Source: Phytophthora quininea (lineage: Eukaryota > Oomycota > Peronosporomycetes > Peronosporales > Peronosporaceae). From it: a stretch of 64,000 nucleotides of DNA. The stretch is taken from assembly GCA_011947345.1 (NCBI GenBank), contig JAAVTG010000771.1, positions 1 to 64,000 on the forward strand, given 5' to 3'. A program made the translations under genes and the position numbers. Position 1 is the stretch's first letter, and each line of letters opens with the position of its first letter. This document shows, piece after piece, positions 42,671 to 54,700 of the stretch. The notes under the pieces are model-generated. The model had not been told where the DNA came from. It worked only from the letters and a program-made list of their open reading frames with translations, and did not search any database.

Positions 42671-45600
42671 ATGAAGATCTACACGGCTCTCGTGGTTGCG
42701 GCCATGGCCATGCAGGTGGTCCTCGGTGGCGGCGGCGGCGGCATCAACTTCGACAACGCCGGCAGCTACCAGCAGGGCGGCGTCACGGAGGGCTCGGCCG
42801 ACCAGTACACTGGCACCACGCAGAGCGGCAAGACGGGGTCACGACCCCCAAGCCTACAACGGCCACGCCAGTGACGGAGGCCCCGTCGACCACTCCGGCC
42901 GCCACGACCCCTGTCCCGGAGTCCCCTGCGTCGACGCCCTCGACGCCGGCCTCCACCCCCGCTGTGACTACGCCGGCGACTACCCCTGCTGTGACCACGC
43001 CGACGACGCCGTCTAGCACCCCGGCTGTGACGACTCCTACGACACCGGCGACTACCCCTGCTGTGACCACGCCCACCACGCCGGCCACAACCCCTGCGGT
43101 AACTACGCCAACGACTCCGGCTACGACCACGCCGGCCACGACGCCTGCTGCCACGACCCCGGTTCCAGAGACGCCTACGCAGCAGATCCCTGACAAGACG
43201 CCGGCTGCAACTACGCCGACAGCAACTGAGGGTTCTTCGGACGAGGACACGCCGTGCCCGACCCTGCCATACAACTACCCGTCGACTACTCCGGCCTCGA
43301 CGACGCCTACGCAGACGGAGGGCTCATCAGAGGAGGACACGCCGTGCCCGACATTGCCGTACAACTACCCTTCGACGACGCCTGTTGCCACCACTCCTAC
43401 CGCAACTGAGGGTTCATCGGAGGAGGACACTCCGTGCCCGACGTTGCCGTACAACTACCCGTCGACTACTCCGGCTTCGACGACGCCTACGCAGACGGAG
43501 GGATCCTCGGAGGAGGACACCCCGTGCCCGACGTTGCCGTACAACTACCCGTCGACTACTCCGGCTTCGACGACGCCTACGCAGACGGAGGGATCCTCGG
43601 AGGAGGACACTCCGTGTCCGACATTGCCGTACAACTACCCTTCGTCGACGCCTGCTGCCACTACTCCGACGACGGGCTCTGGTAAGACTCCGTCGACTAC
43701 CCCTGCCGCTACTACGCCAACGACCGGAACTGAGGGCTCTAGCTCAACGACTCAGCAGACGCCGTCGACAACACCTGCTGCCACTACCCCAACGACGGGC
43801 TCTGGCAAGACGCCGTCCTCGACGCCTGCTGCCACTACCCCAACGACGGGCTCTGGCAAGACGCCGTCCTCGACGCCTGCTGCCACTACCCCGACGACGG
43901 GCTCTGGCAAGACGCCGTCCTCGACGCCTGCTGCCACTACCCCGACGACGGGCTCTGGCAAGACGCCGTCCTCGACGCCTGCTGCCACTACCCCGACGAC
44001 GGGCTCTGGCAAGACGCCGTCGACAACGCCTGCTGCCACTACCCCGACTACAGGCTCAGGCAATACGCCGTCCTCGACGCCTGCTGCTACTACCCCGACG
44101 ACCGGTTCTGGCAAGACCCCTTCGACGACGCCTGTTGCCACCACTCCTACCGCAACTGAGGGTTCATCGGAGGAGGACACTCCGTGCCCGACGTTGCCGT
44201 ACAACTACCCGTCGACTACTCCGGCTTCGACGACGCCTACGCAGACGGAGGGATCCTCGGAGGAGGACACCCGTGCCCGACGTTGCCGTACAACTACCCG
44301 TCGACTACTCCGGCTTCGACGACGCCTACGCAGACGGAGGGATCCTCGGAGGAGGACACTCCGTGTCCGACATTGCCGTACAACTACCCTTCGTCGACGC
44401 CTGCTGCCACTACTCCGACGACGGGCTCTGGTAAGACTCCGTCGACTACCCCTGCCGCTACTACGCCAACGACCGGAACTGAGGGCTCTAGCTCAACGAC
44501 TCAGCAGACGCCGTCGACAACACCTGCTGCCACTACCCCAACGACGGGCTCTGGCAAGACGCCGTCCTCGACGCCTGCTGCCACTACCCCGACGACCGGC
44601 TCTGGCAAGACGCCGTCGACAACGCCTGCTGCCACTACCCCGACCACTGAGGGTCTGGCTCGACTACGCAGCACACCCCAGCGACGACGCCGGCCGCTAC
44701 GACGCCTACGTCGACTGAGGGCTCGCACGAGGAGGAGCAGGGCTCCGGTTCGACTACGCAGCACACTCCTAGCACCACCCCGGCCGCTACGACGCCTACG
44801 TCGACTGAGGGCTCGCACGAGGAGGAGCAGGGCTCCGGTTCGACTACGCAGCACACTCCTAGCACCACCCCGGCCGCTACGACGCCTACGTCGACTGAGG
44901 GCTCGCACGAGGAGGAGCAGGGCTCCGGTTCGACTACTCAGCACACTCCTAGCACCACCCCGGCCGCTACGACGCCTACGTCGACTGAGGGCTCGCACGA
45001 GGAGGAGCAGGGATCGGGTCTACTACCCAGCACACCCCTGAGACTACCCCAGCTGCTACCCCCTGCGCCAACGGCTCTGGTTCGACTACTCATCACACTC
45101 CTAGCACCACCCCGGCCGCTACGACGCCTACGTCGACTGAGGGCTCGCACGAGGAGGAGCAGGGATCGGGATCTACAACTCAGCACACCCTGAGACTACC
45201 CCAGCTGCTACCCCTGCGCCAACGGCTCTGGTTCGACTGAAAAGGACGTGACTCCGGCCCCTAGCACTCCGACTTCGACTGAGGGTTCGCACGAGGAGGA
45301 GCAAGGCTCCGGCTCGGACGTGACCCCGGTTCCGAGCACCCCACTTCGACTGAGGGCTCCAGTTCTACCGGTCACGACGTGACACCCACTCCGGAGACTG
45401 AGACCCCGGCCACGGAGACGCCCAAGACTGAGACCCCGGCCACGGAGACGCCCAAGACTGAGACCCCGGCCACGGAGACGCCCAAGACTGAGACCCCGGC
45501 CACGGAGACACCCAAGACTGAGACCCCGGCCACGGAGACACCCAAGACTGAGACCCCGGCCACGGAGACACCCAAGACTGAGACCCCGGCCACGGAGACA

Positions 45601-45837
45601 CCCAAGACTGAGACCCCGGCCACGGAGACACCCAAGACTGAGACCCCGGCCACGGAGACACCCAAGACTGAGACCCCGGCCACGGAGACGCCTAAGACTG
45701 AGGCCCCGGCGACGACTCAGCCGACCAAGTCCGGTAAGACGGGCAAGACTGGCAAGGGCAACTCGACTCCTTCGACGGAAAGCCCCGACGACGACTACAC
45801 GCAGACTGCTCAGCAGTCGCGTTTCCTCCGGGCGTAA
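42671..45837 (+). CDS. Secreted mucin-like Thr/Ser/Pro repeat protein
   Basis: About 1,055 codons. A signal peptide (MKIYTALVVAAMAMQVVLG) is followed by a Gly stretch. The rest is almost wholly Thr/Pro/Ser repeats: TTPAVTTPTTP units (42950-43150); a ~30-residue Cys-containing acidic unit with EEDTPCPTLPYNYPS (43230-43650); STPAATTPTTGSGKTPS units (43650-44130); a 30-residue unit with STEGSHEEEQGSGS (44700-45180); and ten copies of TETPATETPK (45397-45696). The end is Lys/Gly-rich (KSGKTGKTGKGN) then SRFLRA. Such proteins should be heavily O-glycosylated and surface-exposed. They resemble in style the oomycete CAR (cyst germination acidic repeat) mucins, whose octapeptide differs. Frame breaks near 42838, 44271 (CCC vs CCCC in the sister repeat), 44650, 45017-45060, 45190, 45240 and 45340 are bridged. 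Confidence 0.75.
43381..43840 (+). repeat. Direct repeat copy 1 inside the mucin-like gene
   Basis: About 460 nt nearly identical to 44131-44590 (offset 750 nt, then 749 after one lost C near 44271). Confidence 0.85.
44131..44590 (+). repeat. Direct repeat copy 2 inside the mucin-like gene
   Basis: Near-identical copy of 43381-43840, a recent segmental expansion within the coding sequence. Confidence 0.85.
44701..45180 (+). repeat. 90-nt tandem array (30-residue units)
   Basis: Units begin ACGCCTACGTCGACTGAGGG at 44701, 44791, 44881 and 44971, with a further copy near 45121. The first three are almost identical; later ones diverge in their second half. Confidence 0.9.
45397..45696 (+). repeat. 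30-nt tandem array, ten copies
   Basis: Ten tandem copies of a 30-nt unit starting ACTGAGACCCCGGCCACGGA, coding for TETPATETPK. Only a silent G/A change distinguishes some copies, and an eleventh is partial and diverged. Such an array is prone to length variation. Confidence 0.95.
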
Positions 45838-46030
45838 GCTCTGGACCAGTCCGGAGACATTCGACGTCAACGGATGCAAGTTCCGTCGAAGTTTTGACAT
45901 GTTGTAAGGGAATCGCGCGGAGTTCTGTATATCCATGTAGACCAGGCTAGCCTCGCGCTTGCATTAACATAAAATGTATTGCAATACACGCTGACTTGGT
46001 TGTTCATTCAGCCCACCACTGCCAAGATTG

Positions 46031-47012
46031 TTAGCCGAAAGAGGTGACGAAGCGCTGGCCTTTGCGTTTGCACTGCACTGTATCGCGACCACTCTGCTTT
46101 GCCATTCCGATCGTGTCGCCTGCCTTTTCTGTTGCCGACTTCGTTGCTCCAAGCGAGTTCCTCGATCCACATGGCTGGGATTTCCGACGGCCGATGAGCA
46201 ACATCCGTCGCCTCGCACCAGCGCACGAGTCACCTTCTCCACCTCGACTGGTTCCTTTGCTCATGGCCACGACACCCCCGACCCTGCGTTCTACGCAGAG
46301 ATAACTAGGCATCGTGTTCACACCGAGGCGCTTCCACCGCTGCCTTTCCGCTTGCACTGCTGCCACTCGCTTCTGCTGTTCTCGAGTCTGAAAATCCGGT
46401 TCTTCTGGGGCCCGAGGATACGCCACCAGCGCGGGGCTAGCTCGTCTCGCCTGCTTGGTATCTTGTCTCGTGGCGGTGTTCTCGACCACTAGGGCCACTA
46501 CCTCTGCGGCTTCCGGGTTCTTGCACCAACACGGCTGCAGTCGACAGCACACACTGCTGCGAAGCCCGAGAGCGCCTCCACCTCCCGATGTTGGCTTGAT
46601 CAGCCCATCCGCCGTCGAAACTGCGTACGCTCCAGGACCAGGCGTCGACGAGTTCTTGCTGAGCCAGCGCGCCCTTGCTCTGCTTCCAGAACCAAAGCCA
46701 AAGCCTTTGCAGTCTTCACCTGCCTCGATTTTCTTCACAACCGTCCTCAAACGCATCTCGCAGCAGCTTGTCAATGCTCTCGAGCTCCCTCGCCGCCTCT
46801 CGTCGCAGTCGAATTCCCTCGACCGCCGTCGGGAACACTCCATCCAGCCGCCGATCACGTCGCATTTCGCCCGAGAATAACGGAATGAGGCGAAACGTGA
46901 CTTCCTGTTTGGGATCGAGCAGACCGTGCCTTCGGCCTCGGGCCCATAGGCCGTACGTATAGTGTTGACCGAGCCATGAGGTCTCGATCCTCAGCAGGCC
47001 TCCACACTGCAC
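46031..47012 (-). CDS. Possible STPGR (SHIPPO)-motif protein, poorly resolved
   Basis: From ATG 47012, the minus strand gives WLGQHYTYGLWARGRRHG, FRLIPLFSGEMRRDRR and REAARELESIDKLLRDAFE. A frame change near 46750 leads to RTVVKKIEAGEDCKGFGFG and NSSTPGPGAYAVSTADGLI. The STPGPGAY element is the core of STPG/SHIPPO repeats found in microtubule and flagellar proteins, which would fit a zoosporic organism. Further Glu/Arg-rich sequence (EPDFQTREQQKRVAAVQAERQRW) follows. Only one such motif is visible. The C-terminal frame and stop are uncertain. Confidence 0.4.
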
Positions 47013-47252
47013 TTAGAGAGGCGCAGGAGCTCTGTGGGGTATGATCATCTAGGACACCCTAAACTATCGGCGAGCAAGTCGCACAGAAGCCAGCCGAGTG
47101 TCCAACGAGCAATTCGGCTAGGGAGTCATTGATGACTAGCACCTCGAGCAGATAATCTCACTTGACTACTCCCGAGCTTTTCCATCGACCTCGAAGCCTT
47201 TCTCGACAGTCGACTCCCCACTATTCAATTTGCGCTTGTCGGCACATTGCAG

Positions 47253-47669
47253 ATGAAGCTGTCTCCAGCGCTATTGCTGCTCCGATCGTCATGTACTGTC
47301 ATACTGGGACCAGGGCGCCTACCACGAGTCCGAGAACAACTGCGTGCTCAACAATCTGTATCTGACCGACTTGCCGTGGGCTGCCGAAGACTTCGAGATT
47401 GCCGCCAAAATGAACGCGTACTGGGCCAACTTTGTCAAGACGGGCAACCCGAACAACGGGGACAGCTGCTCTGGCTCCGGCACGCTGGTGGAGTGGCCCG
47501 AGTCGACGGCGGCGAAGAATGTGACCCACCACGTGGGCGATGGTTGGGGCGAAGTGCCGGTGGCGGACAGATCGAGCTCTTTGAGCAGTTCTTCACCACA
47601 CACACAGACGCCTTTTTAGATGGGGATCAGAGTCCAAGCTCTATAGTCGAGAACAACGTCGGGTATTAA
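47253..47669 (+). pseudogene. Carboxylesterase remnant with internal deletion
   Basis: It starts with ATG and a signal-peptide-like MKLSPALLLLRSS, then jumps directly to the C-terminal end of a type-B carboxylesterase: YWDQGAYHESENNC, LNNLYLTDLPWAAEDFE, KMNAYWANFVKTGNPNNGD and VEWPES, ending with FEQFFTTHTDAF and stop at 47667-47669. The 'YWxNFxKTGNPN ... WP' signature is diagnostic. A full esterase is about 500 residues; here only ~135 remain, lacking the GESAGA nucleophile and the catalytic Glu/His regions. Frame shifts near 47305 and 47570 add to the damage. Inactive. Confidence 0.75.
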
Positions 47670-48732
47670 TCGCTGGGCTGTACGTTCGTCTTGCCTGGCA
47701 AGTCCACGTCCGGTCGCTTTAAATTGTTGCGAAAGGAACTTGAGTCGAACCGCAGAACGCCTTGATATCTCCTTGTTGTGACCTCTGCGCTGCGCCCTGA
47801 TGGAATTCGCGTGAAGTTCACCCAGGACGCCAAACGCTGCTGGATATGCGTCTTCTGCTTAGATGTCGTTGGCCTCAATTTCTCCGCACAGCTACAGTCT
47901 AACCTCGTCGATCTCACTGCTCGCATCTTGTTTCTCTTTTTCTTCAGCAGTGACAGTGACAGTCTGCTAACGTCGTTGCTGCGCGAGTTCATTCACCCCT
48001 TGATCGTGGGCCTGCCCAGCCCCTGAACTACTTCAAGTATAATATACATACTGTAAAAATAAGCCTTCGGCCAGCTTCGCAGTGGACGCCGCGGCGCTCG
48101 CGGCGCACATACCAGGTCCAGGCCCCGCCAGCTCGACAAGGAGGAGGGTAGTGCTAGGAAGAACCTCTCGTTCGGTGCGTACGTGTGCAGTTGGTCATTG
48201 TGGAGACGGCCACGAAGGAAGCTACCATCCTGGCACAACACGGCTGTTCTGTCCCTTCAGATGCAGCCCAATGCCAACCTGTCCTGGGACTGGCGCTGGG
48301 GTATCGGCAGGCTGACGGGCAGGGCCACGAGGGAAGCAGTGGAGCGTCATGATGCCAGTGCACCACAATCGACGAGCCGTGCTGCAGAGATAATGACGAG
48401 TAGAGCGATGGCTTGCTACGGGCTGTCAAGAGCCACAGGAGCCTGTAAGGGACCCGAGGAAGACATGGACGAATGGTTTGGCCGCTCGGACTTCCAGCGC
48501 ACTAAACACCACAGAGCCGTCGCCGCACGTTGACCAAGCCACGTCGACAACGCTGGCAGAGATTCATCACAGAGGCCTCATGGGCTATATTGACATCGAT
48601 TAGGAGCGTGCCGTGGGAGGAGGAAGGAGGTGGAAGAAGTTTTGTCATGTTGCTGCGAGTCGACTGAAAGCTAAAAATGTCCAGCCGCCGCGATCCTCCA
48701 GCGAGTCAAAGCCAAAGATCCGAGCGGCAACA
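47670..48732. other. Intergenic region upstream of the giant gene
   Basis: About 1.06 kb. Short open frames on both strands (e.g. 48183-48533 plus, 47666-47992 minus) lack recognisable motifs. The promoter of the giant gene should be in the last few hundred bases. Confidence 0.45.
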
Positions 48733-51700
48733 ATGCACGGCTCGTCGCTGCTGGTCTCCTTCCTGCTGCTGCTCCCCGTGCCAGCAGCGCGCGTATCCGT
48801 GCCCTCTCCGCCTCTCAACGTGGCGCTCAATGTGCTGGGGCCCGATGCGCTGAATGTGTCCTGGGAGCCGCCCACGTCGGACGGGGGCTCGCCCGTCTCG
48901 TCCTACTTGGTGGAATGGGACCCCGACCCAGGCGTCCGAGAGGTGCAGGTGGTGCAGAGTGGCACGAACACAGGCCCCAATGAAGTGCAGACCGTGCAGA
49001 CGTATGCTGGCAAAGTGCGCGAAAAGCAGAGGGTCACGACCAGCGCTACCCCGTCAATGAAGTGCAGACGATCACGGCCAGTGCAGCCCCGGGGAGACGC
49101 TGGGCGGCGTCTTCACGTTGGGGCTGGATACGAGAGCGACCGGGGCAGCCAGCAACGCTCGGGCGTGATCGGCTTCAACGCGCCCGCGTCGGGCAACCGC
49201 GCCGGACTGACGGAGATCCTCAACGCCATGGCCAACATCGGCCCCACCGGAGTGCAGAGTGTCTCCAAGGTTGTGGACGCGCAGGGAGCCGTCACATGGA
49301 CGGTCGTGTTCAGCACAGCCATGGGCAATGTGCCGCAGCTGACGCTCTCCAGCAACTTCTTGACGGGCAATGGGGCCAATGTGGTGATCAGTACCCCCAC
49401 CCAGGGCAATGTCATTAGTGGAGGGACGTTCACGCTGGCGTTCCAAGGCTCGACCACGGAAGATCTGGCCCCGGATGTGAGCGATGCAGGCATGCAGCAG
49501 GCGCTCGAGGCGCTACACACGATCGAGTCTGTCGACGTCACGCGAGTGGGGCCCGACACGCAGCATGGATACTACTGGGACATCACGTTTACGGGGAACT
49601 TGAACTGGGGGAACCTGCCGCTTATTACTGTGCCGAAGAATGCGTTGAGCGCAGTAGGCGCGAATGTCGTCGTGACGGAAACTTCAGCGGGGAACCAGCT
49701 CAAAGGCACCTTCAAGCTAGGATACGGGGATTTTGGACGGCAGACTTGCCGTGGAATTGTGCCGCTGCCGCCATGAAAACGGCCTTGGAAAATTTGAATT
49801 CGCTTAACGCGGGAGTGGGGACTGTCGATGTAAAACGTTCGGTGAACCCCGACACGCAGGGAGGGTACACGTGGACGGTGTCTTTCCTGACGACCAAAGG
49901 ATCTCTTAGCGCAATGACGAGCGACTCTACCCTGCTTTTAGAGACGCGTACCGACCACGCAGCACCGTCCATGGGGGTACGCGTCACACGCTCAAGCCCC
50001 GGGACGGTTCAAGAGATTCAGATCGTCCAAGTGACCTCGACAGCGACAGTGAGTACTACAACCATGTTCAAACTGCAGATACCATTCGCGGGCCAAACGA
50101 CTACGACGGGCCCTATTCCAGCCAACAGTGGCGCGTGCATGCCCACACAAGTCGAGGTTCAGCGAATTGATGTGACGACCATCGACACAACAGGAATTGG
50201 AGGCGATGATCTTGTGTCCAAAAACACAGCAATCCAACTGGTATATACAAGCAATACGAAAAGCATTGCTATCTCAAAGACCAACACTATCTACGTCAAC
50301 CCTGCGGGCGATGGGGACTGTACGAAAGGCGGCACAGCTATTGCGGCAGGATTGAATGCTCTGAACGGCATCACCGGCCCGGTGACTGTGAGTTCGAGTG
50401 CTCCAGTAGCTTCGCAAGCATGCACCTGGACAGTGACCTTCAATAACCAGCAGGGCAATGTGATGCAGCTACAAGCTGTGGCGCCTTCGTTTGGGGCTGG
50501 TGCGGCGACATCTCTGCAAGTGGGGGACGATACAATCACTCTGAGCACTCTTACGGACGGCTCCATCAATATTATTAAGTCGGAGCTTGAACGCCTGAAT
50601 AATGTCGCGCAAGTCACAGTGACTGCAAGTGGTGCAACGCAGCCATGCACGTGGCAAGTCACTTTTGACGGCAACGCTGGCAACTTGCCGCTCATGACAG
50701 TTGCTGTTGGTGTGGGCTCTACGTTTGGCGCGTTCGGCAGTTCGGGGACAGTCAACCAGGATACTGTCGCAGTTTCACTAGGGACAGTTGGCACATCTAC
50801 TGTTTTGGGTGGAGTTTTCGCGCTGGAATTTGAGGGCCAGCGAACAGGATATATGCGATATGATGCGAGCGCAGCACTGATTAAAACGCAGCTCGAGTAC
50901 CTGTCGACGATTGGAACGGTTGCCGTAACGCGGTCCAATGCGGACCCAAACAACGGGTATGCTTGGACTGTTTCCTTCCTGGATAACCTCGGGGATCTAC
51001 CAGCTTTACGCCCGGATGTGCTTGCATTGACTGGCACTTCGCCGACAATTGTCGTGACGGAGGCAGTAAAGGGCGTGACGCCGCCTTTCAACTCCAAAGA
51101 CCGCGCTAACGGTACGACATTGTCACGACGCTGATAATATTTGCCGAACTGACATTTACTTCTAAATGCACAGGTCTAAGCTTCGATAGCTTCGTGGTCA
51201 CCGACATGAGTGATTTGTCCGTGACTGCGAATCATGTCGATGAAAACGTCCCGTTCTTTTTCGAGTGTCCGCTATCAATGCTGCAGGCCAAGGGGGCGCT
51301 TCTTTCTCGACACCGCAGTATGGTATACCCACCGCTCAGATTCCAAGTATCCCGACAAATGTATCTTTGGCTGCAGTTGACGGAACGACGATTGCTGTGA
51401 CGTTGAGTTCACCGGAAAATGATGGCGGATCACCGCTCGATTCGTATCGCGTCGAGTATGGAACAAGTCCACTTGTGGATGAAGTACAGCAAGTGAAACT
51501 CGTTGTTCCGGTGACAAATGAAGTACAGGCGATTTCAACCACAACGAATACAGTGGGGGCAGTCCAGCTCGTGTATATAACGAGCTCGTATAGCGCGCCG
51601 TCAAAGAGTGAAGTTCAGCAGGTGAACTGCGATGCAGATAGCACCACAGGTACTTTTACGCTAAATTTTCTGAGCGAGACAACCGCTCCGATTCAATCAA

Positions 51701-54700
51701 GTGAAACTTCGGTGACGGCAATTAAGGCTACTCTGGAGGAACTGAACGCGATAACGACCGTGACTGTGTCATTTGATCCAACTCAGACGACAGCGTGTGC
51801 TCCGTGCCCCACAACAGGCTGCACCGCAGGCTTCAAGGTGACATTCACCACAGTTGTGGGTTGGCAAGGCGACATGCCTTCCTTGACAGCAAATACGTAC
51901 GATCTAGAGGGAAACCGAAGGGTTGACATATCGGAAGCGATCAAGGGACAAGCGCCAGTCAGCGGGTCATTTAAGCTAACATATCTGCGGGGAATGGACG
52001 CTGACACTACATCGCTACCGTATAATGTCAATCCAACCGCCATGGGTGCAGCGCTGGCTGCGCTTGATGCATCTGTGACGGTCGTGGTCACTGATGGAAC
52101 GAGTGATTTGCCTGCAGCAAACAGCGCCAGAGGAGAACGCCTATGGCGCGTTACGTTCCAAAACAGCGGATATGTTCCGGATATGTTGGTTCAGCCAACA
52201 AATAACCTCCTCCAGGGAATGGCGCCGGCATCCTGATCTACACGCGTGGCACGAGCCCCTTTCCTGGGGTGAGTCCAGCAGCAGGGGTCGTTCCGCCGTC
52301 TGTAGCTGGTAATCGAGTTGATGGGACCTTCACTCTAAGCTTGGGTGGTTACACTACTGATTCCATCGACCATGATGCGTCGGATACGACGGTGAAAACA
52401 AGTTGGAGGCGCTACCCAATATCGGTACCGTCAGTGTTACACGTTCAGGACCATCACTGAAGGAGGAATACCAATGGACAGTCACATTCACAGCCAATCC
52501 TGGCAGCTTTCCCATTGGCGCGGGTAATATCAACACTTTGGTGGGAGCCGGAACGAATTTGGGTGGAACGAACAGTCAAGTGACCGTGGTAGAGGTCCAA
52601 CAAGGGTCTTTGCCCGTTGATGGAACATTTCAACTGTCGTATACTGCCTTGGGAACTACCCAGACCACCGCCAACCTTTCTCCATACGAGACCAGTGCGG
52701 GAGTGCAGCAAGCACTACAAACACTTTCGATGATTGGTGCTGTCGACGTCTCGCGGCAAACAAACGTGGATGGGTATTCGTGGCTTGTTACCTTTAGCGG
52801 TTGTCGTCTGAACCCTGCGGTTTGCAACATTGGTGACGTTAACTCGCTTTCAAGTGTTGTAACAAGTCTTGTTGGTGGTCTTGGAGCTTCGACCCCGACA
52901 GTGCCGGTGACTGAGGTGATTAAGGGAGTTGCTCCAGTGAACACGATCCTTGTAACGGATCTGTCAGGCGGAGAACCTTTCCAAACACTTGTATCGGGCT
53001 TGACGTACGGCACAGCGTACTATTCGCGGGTGTATTTTCATAATGGTGTGAGTTTTGGGCGCCGAGCGCTTTCCGTGCCGGAGTTTGTGACGACAAAAAC
53101 TTGCCGCCTGGGGCACCTCGGCCCGTAACTCTCGTATCCTCCACAGCCACATCGATCACTGTGGCGTGGGAGGTTCCAACGGTAAATGGTGGTGCTGTCG
53201 TGAGTGGATATGAATTGTGGATCTCGGAGTGGGCCGAGTCATCGTATCGGAAGGTGTACGACCGCCCAAATGACGCGCAAACATTATCGACGACACTACA
53301 GACGACAGCGGACAATGTCATTGAATCGGGTCACAGCTATTTATTCAAGGTACGCGCAATAAACTTCTGTTCATCCGTCGATACGAGCGCTGCATGCTAT
53401 GGCCCATTCAGCGAACCCGTAGAGTATACAGTCAGAAACCCCGTGGTTCCTGAACCCCCAGAATTCTTGACGCGGGACTCTCGCACTACTATCAATACGA
53501 ATGCGGCGAACGACGGCATCGCCTACGTTAACTGGGCACCTCCGATAGATAACGGTGGGTCTCCTGTAACCAGCTACAACATTTACATGGATAGTGGAAG
53601 TGGGTGGGCTCTGCAAACCTCGTCGGCCAGCGGGTATTCATATTCCGTTACTGGACTGACCGAGGGCAAAGTCTATCGGTTTTACATCCTTGCAGTGAAC
53701 GCTATTGGACCCTCTGGACGCAGCGCGGTCTTGTCGTTGGTACTAGCGAATGTGCCTTCCGCCCCCAGTGCTCCCTCTATCGTGGATGTTTCGTCATCAG
53801 CCATTAGTGTCTCGTGGCTACCGCCGTCTGCCTGCACATCGACGCTTACAGGATGCAATGGGTCCCCGCTGCTGGGGTACAAGTTATGGCAGTTTGCAGG
53901 TGTGACGGCAAGTTACACCGCGTCCGGGTCTCCCGTGAACCTGGAAATTCAGCGCATCCAAACAACGATAAGTGCACCAGTACCTGAAATTCAGTCCGTC
54001 ACGATCACTGGTGCATCGGGTAGCTTTAGGCTTTACGTGAATTCGCAGACGAGTCCTCTTCTCGCTATGAGCGCGACTGTTTCTGCCATTACAAGTGCAT
54101 TGACGACGTGTGGACTGCACGCTACACAAGTGACAATCGCCGCAGCGACTAGACAAGTGACACAAACTGTAGTAGCCACCGGAACGACTTGGACTATCAC
54201 CTTTGCGCTATCCGACGGGCCGGTTGCTGCGGTGATTGTCGTTCCAGAGCAACTAACTAAAACAACGGCTTTGGTGAACTACCAAACAACAGTGATTCGG
54301 GTTCAGCAAGGCAGCTCTGTCCTCGGGGAGACTTTACAGTCTCATTCCGTGGATTTGAAACTGGCCATCTTGCGGTGACGACAAGTGGAGCGGAAATGCA
54401 GCGACAGCTAGAAAATCTCCCGTCGATCGGCCAAGTTCAAGTGTCGACTACCTCAGGTGCAAGTAACGCGATGATCTGGGACGTAACGTTCTTAACAGAG
54501 CTCGGCAATTTACCAGAAATGCAGGTGACCTCTGGAAGACTGACAGGTGGGAATCAAAACGTGCAAGTGGTAACGCTTCAAGACGGTACACCAGGAAGGG
54601 TTGTCTATGATGGTACGACGGCACCTGATGTCTTGAGCTTCACGTCGACAAATCTGGTCCCGGACACGTTGTATGCGTTTGTTGTCGTGGCTATTAACGC

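Noticed and set aside
45208..45936. 242-codon minus-strand ORF with RGLSLGCLRG repeats
   Set aside because: It is the complement of the 30-nt decapeptide array in the mucin-like gene, with no independent start context.
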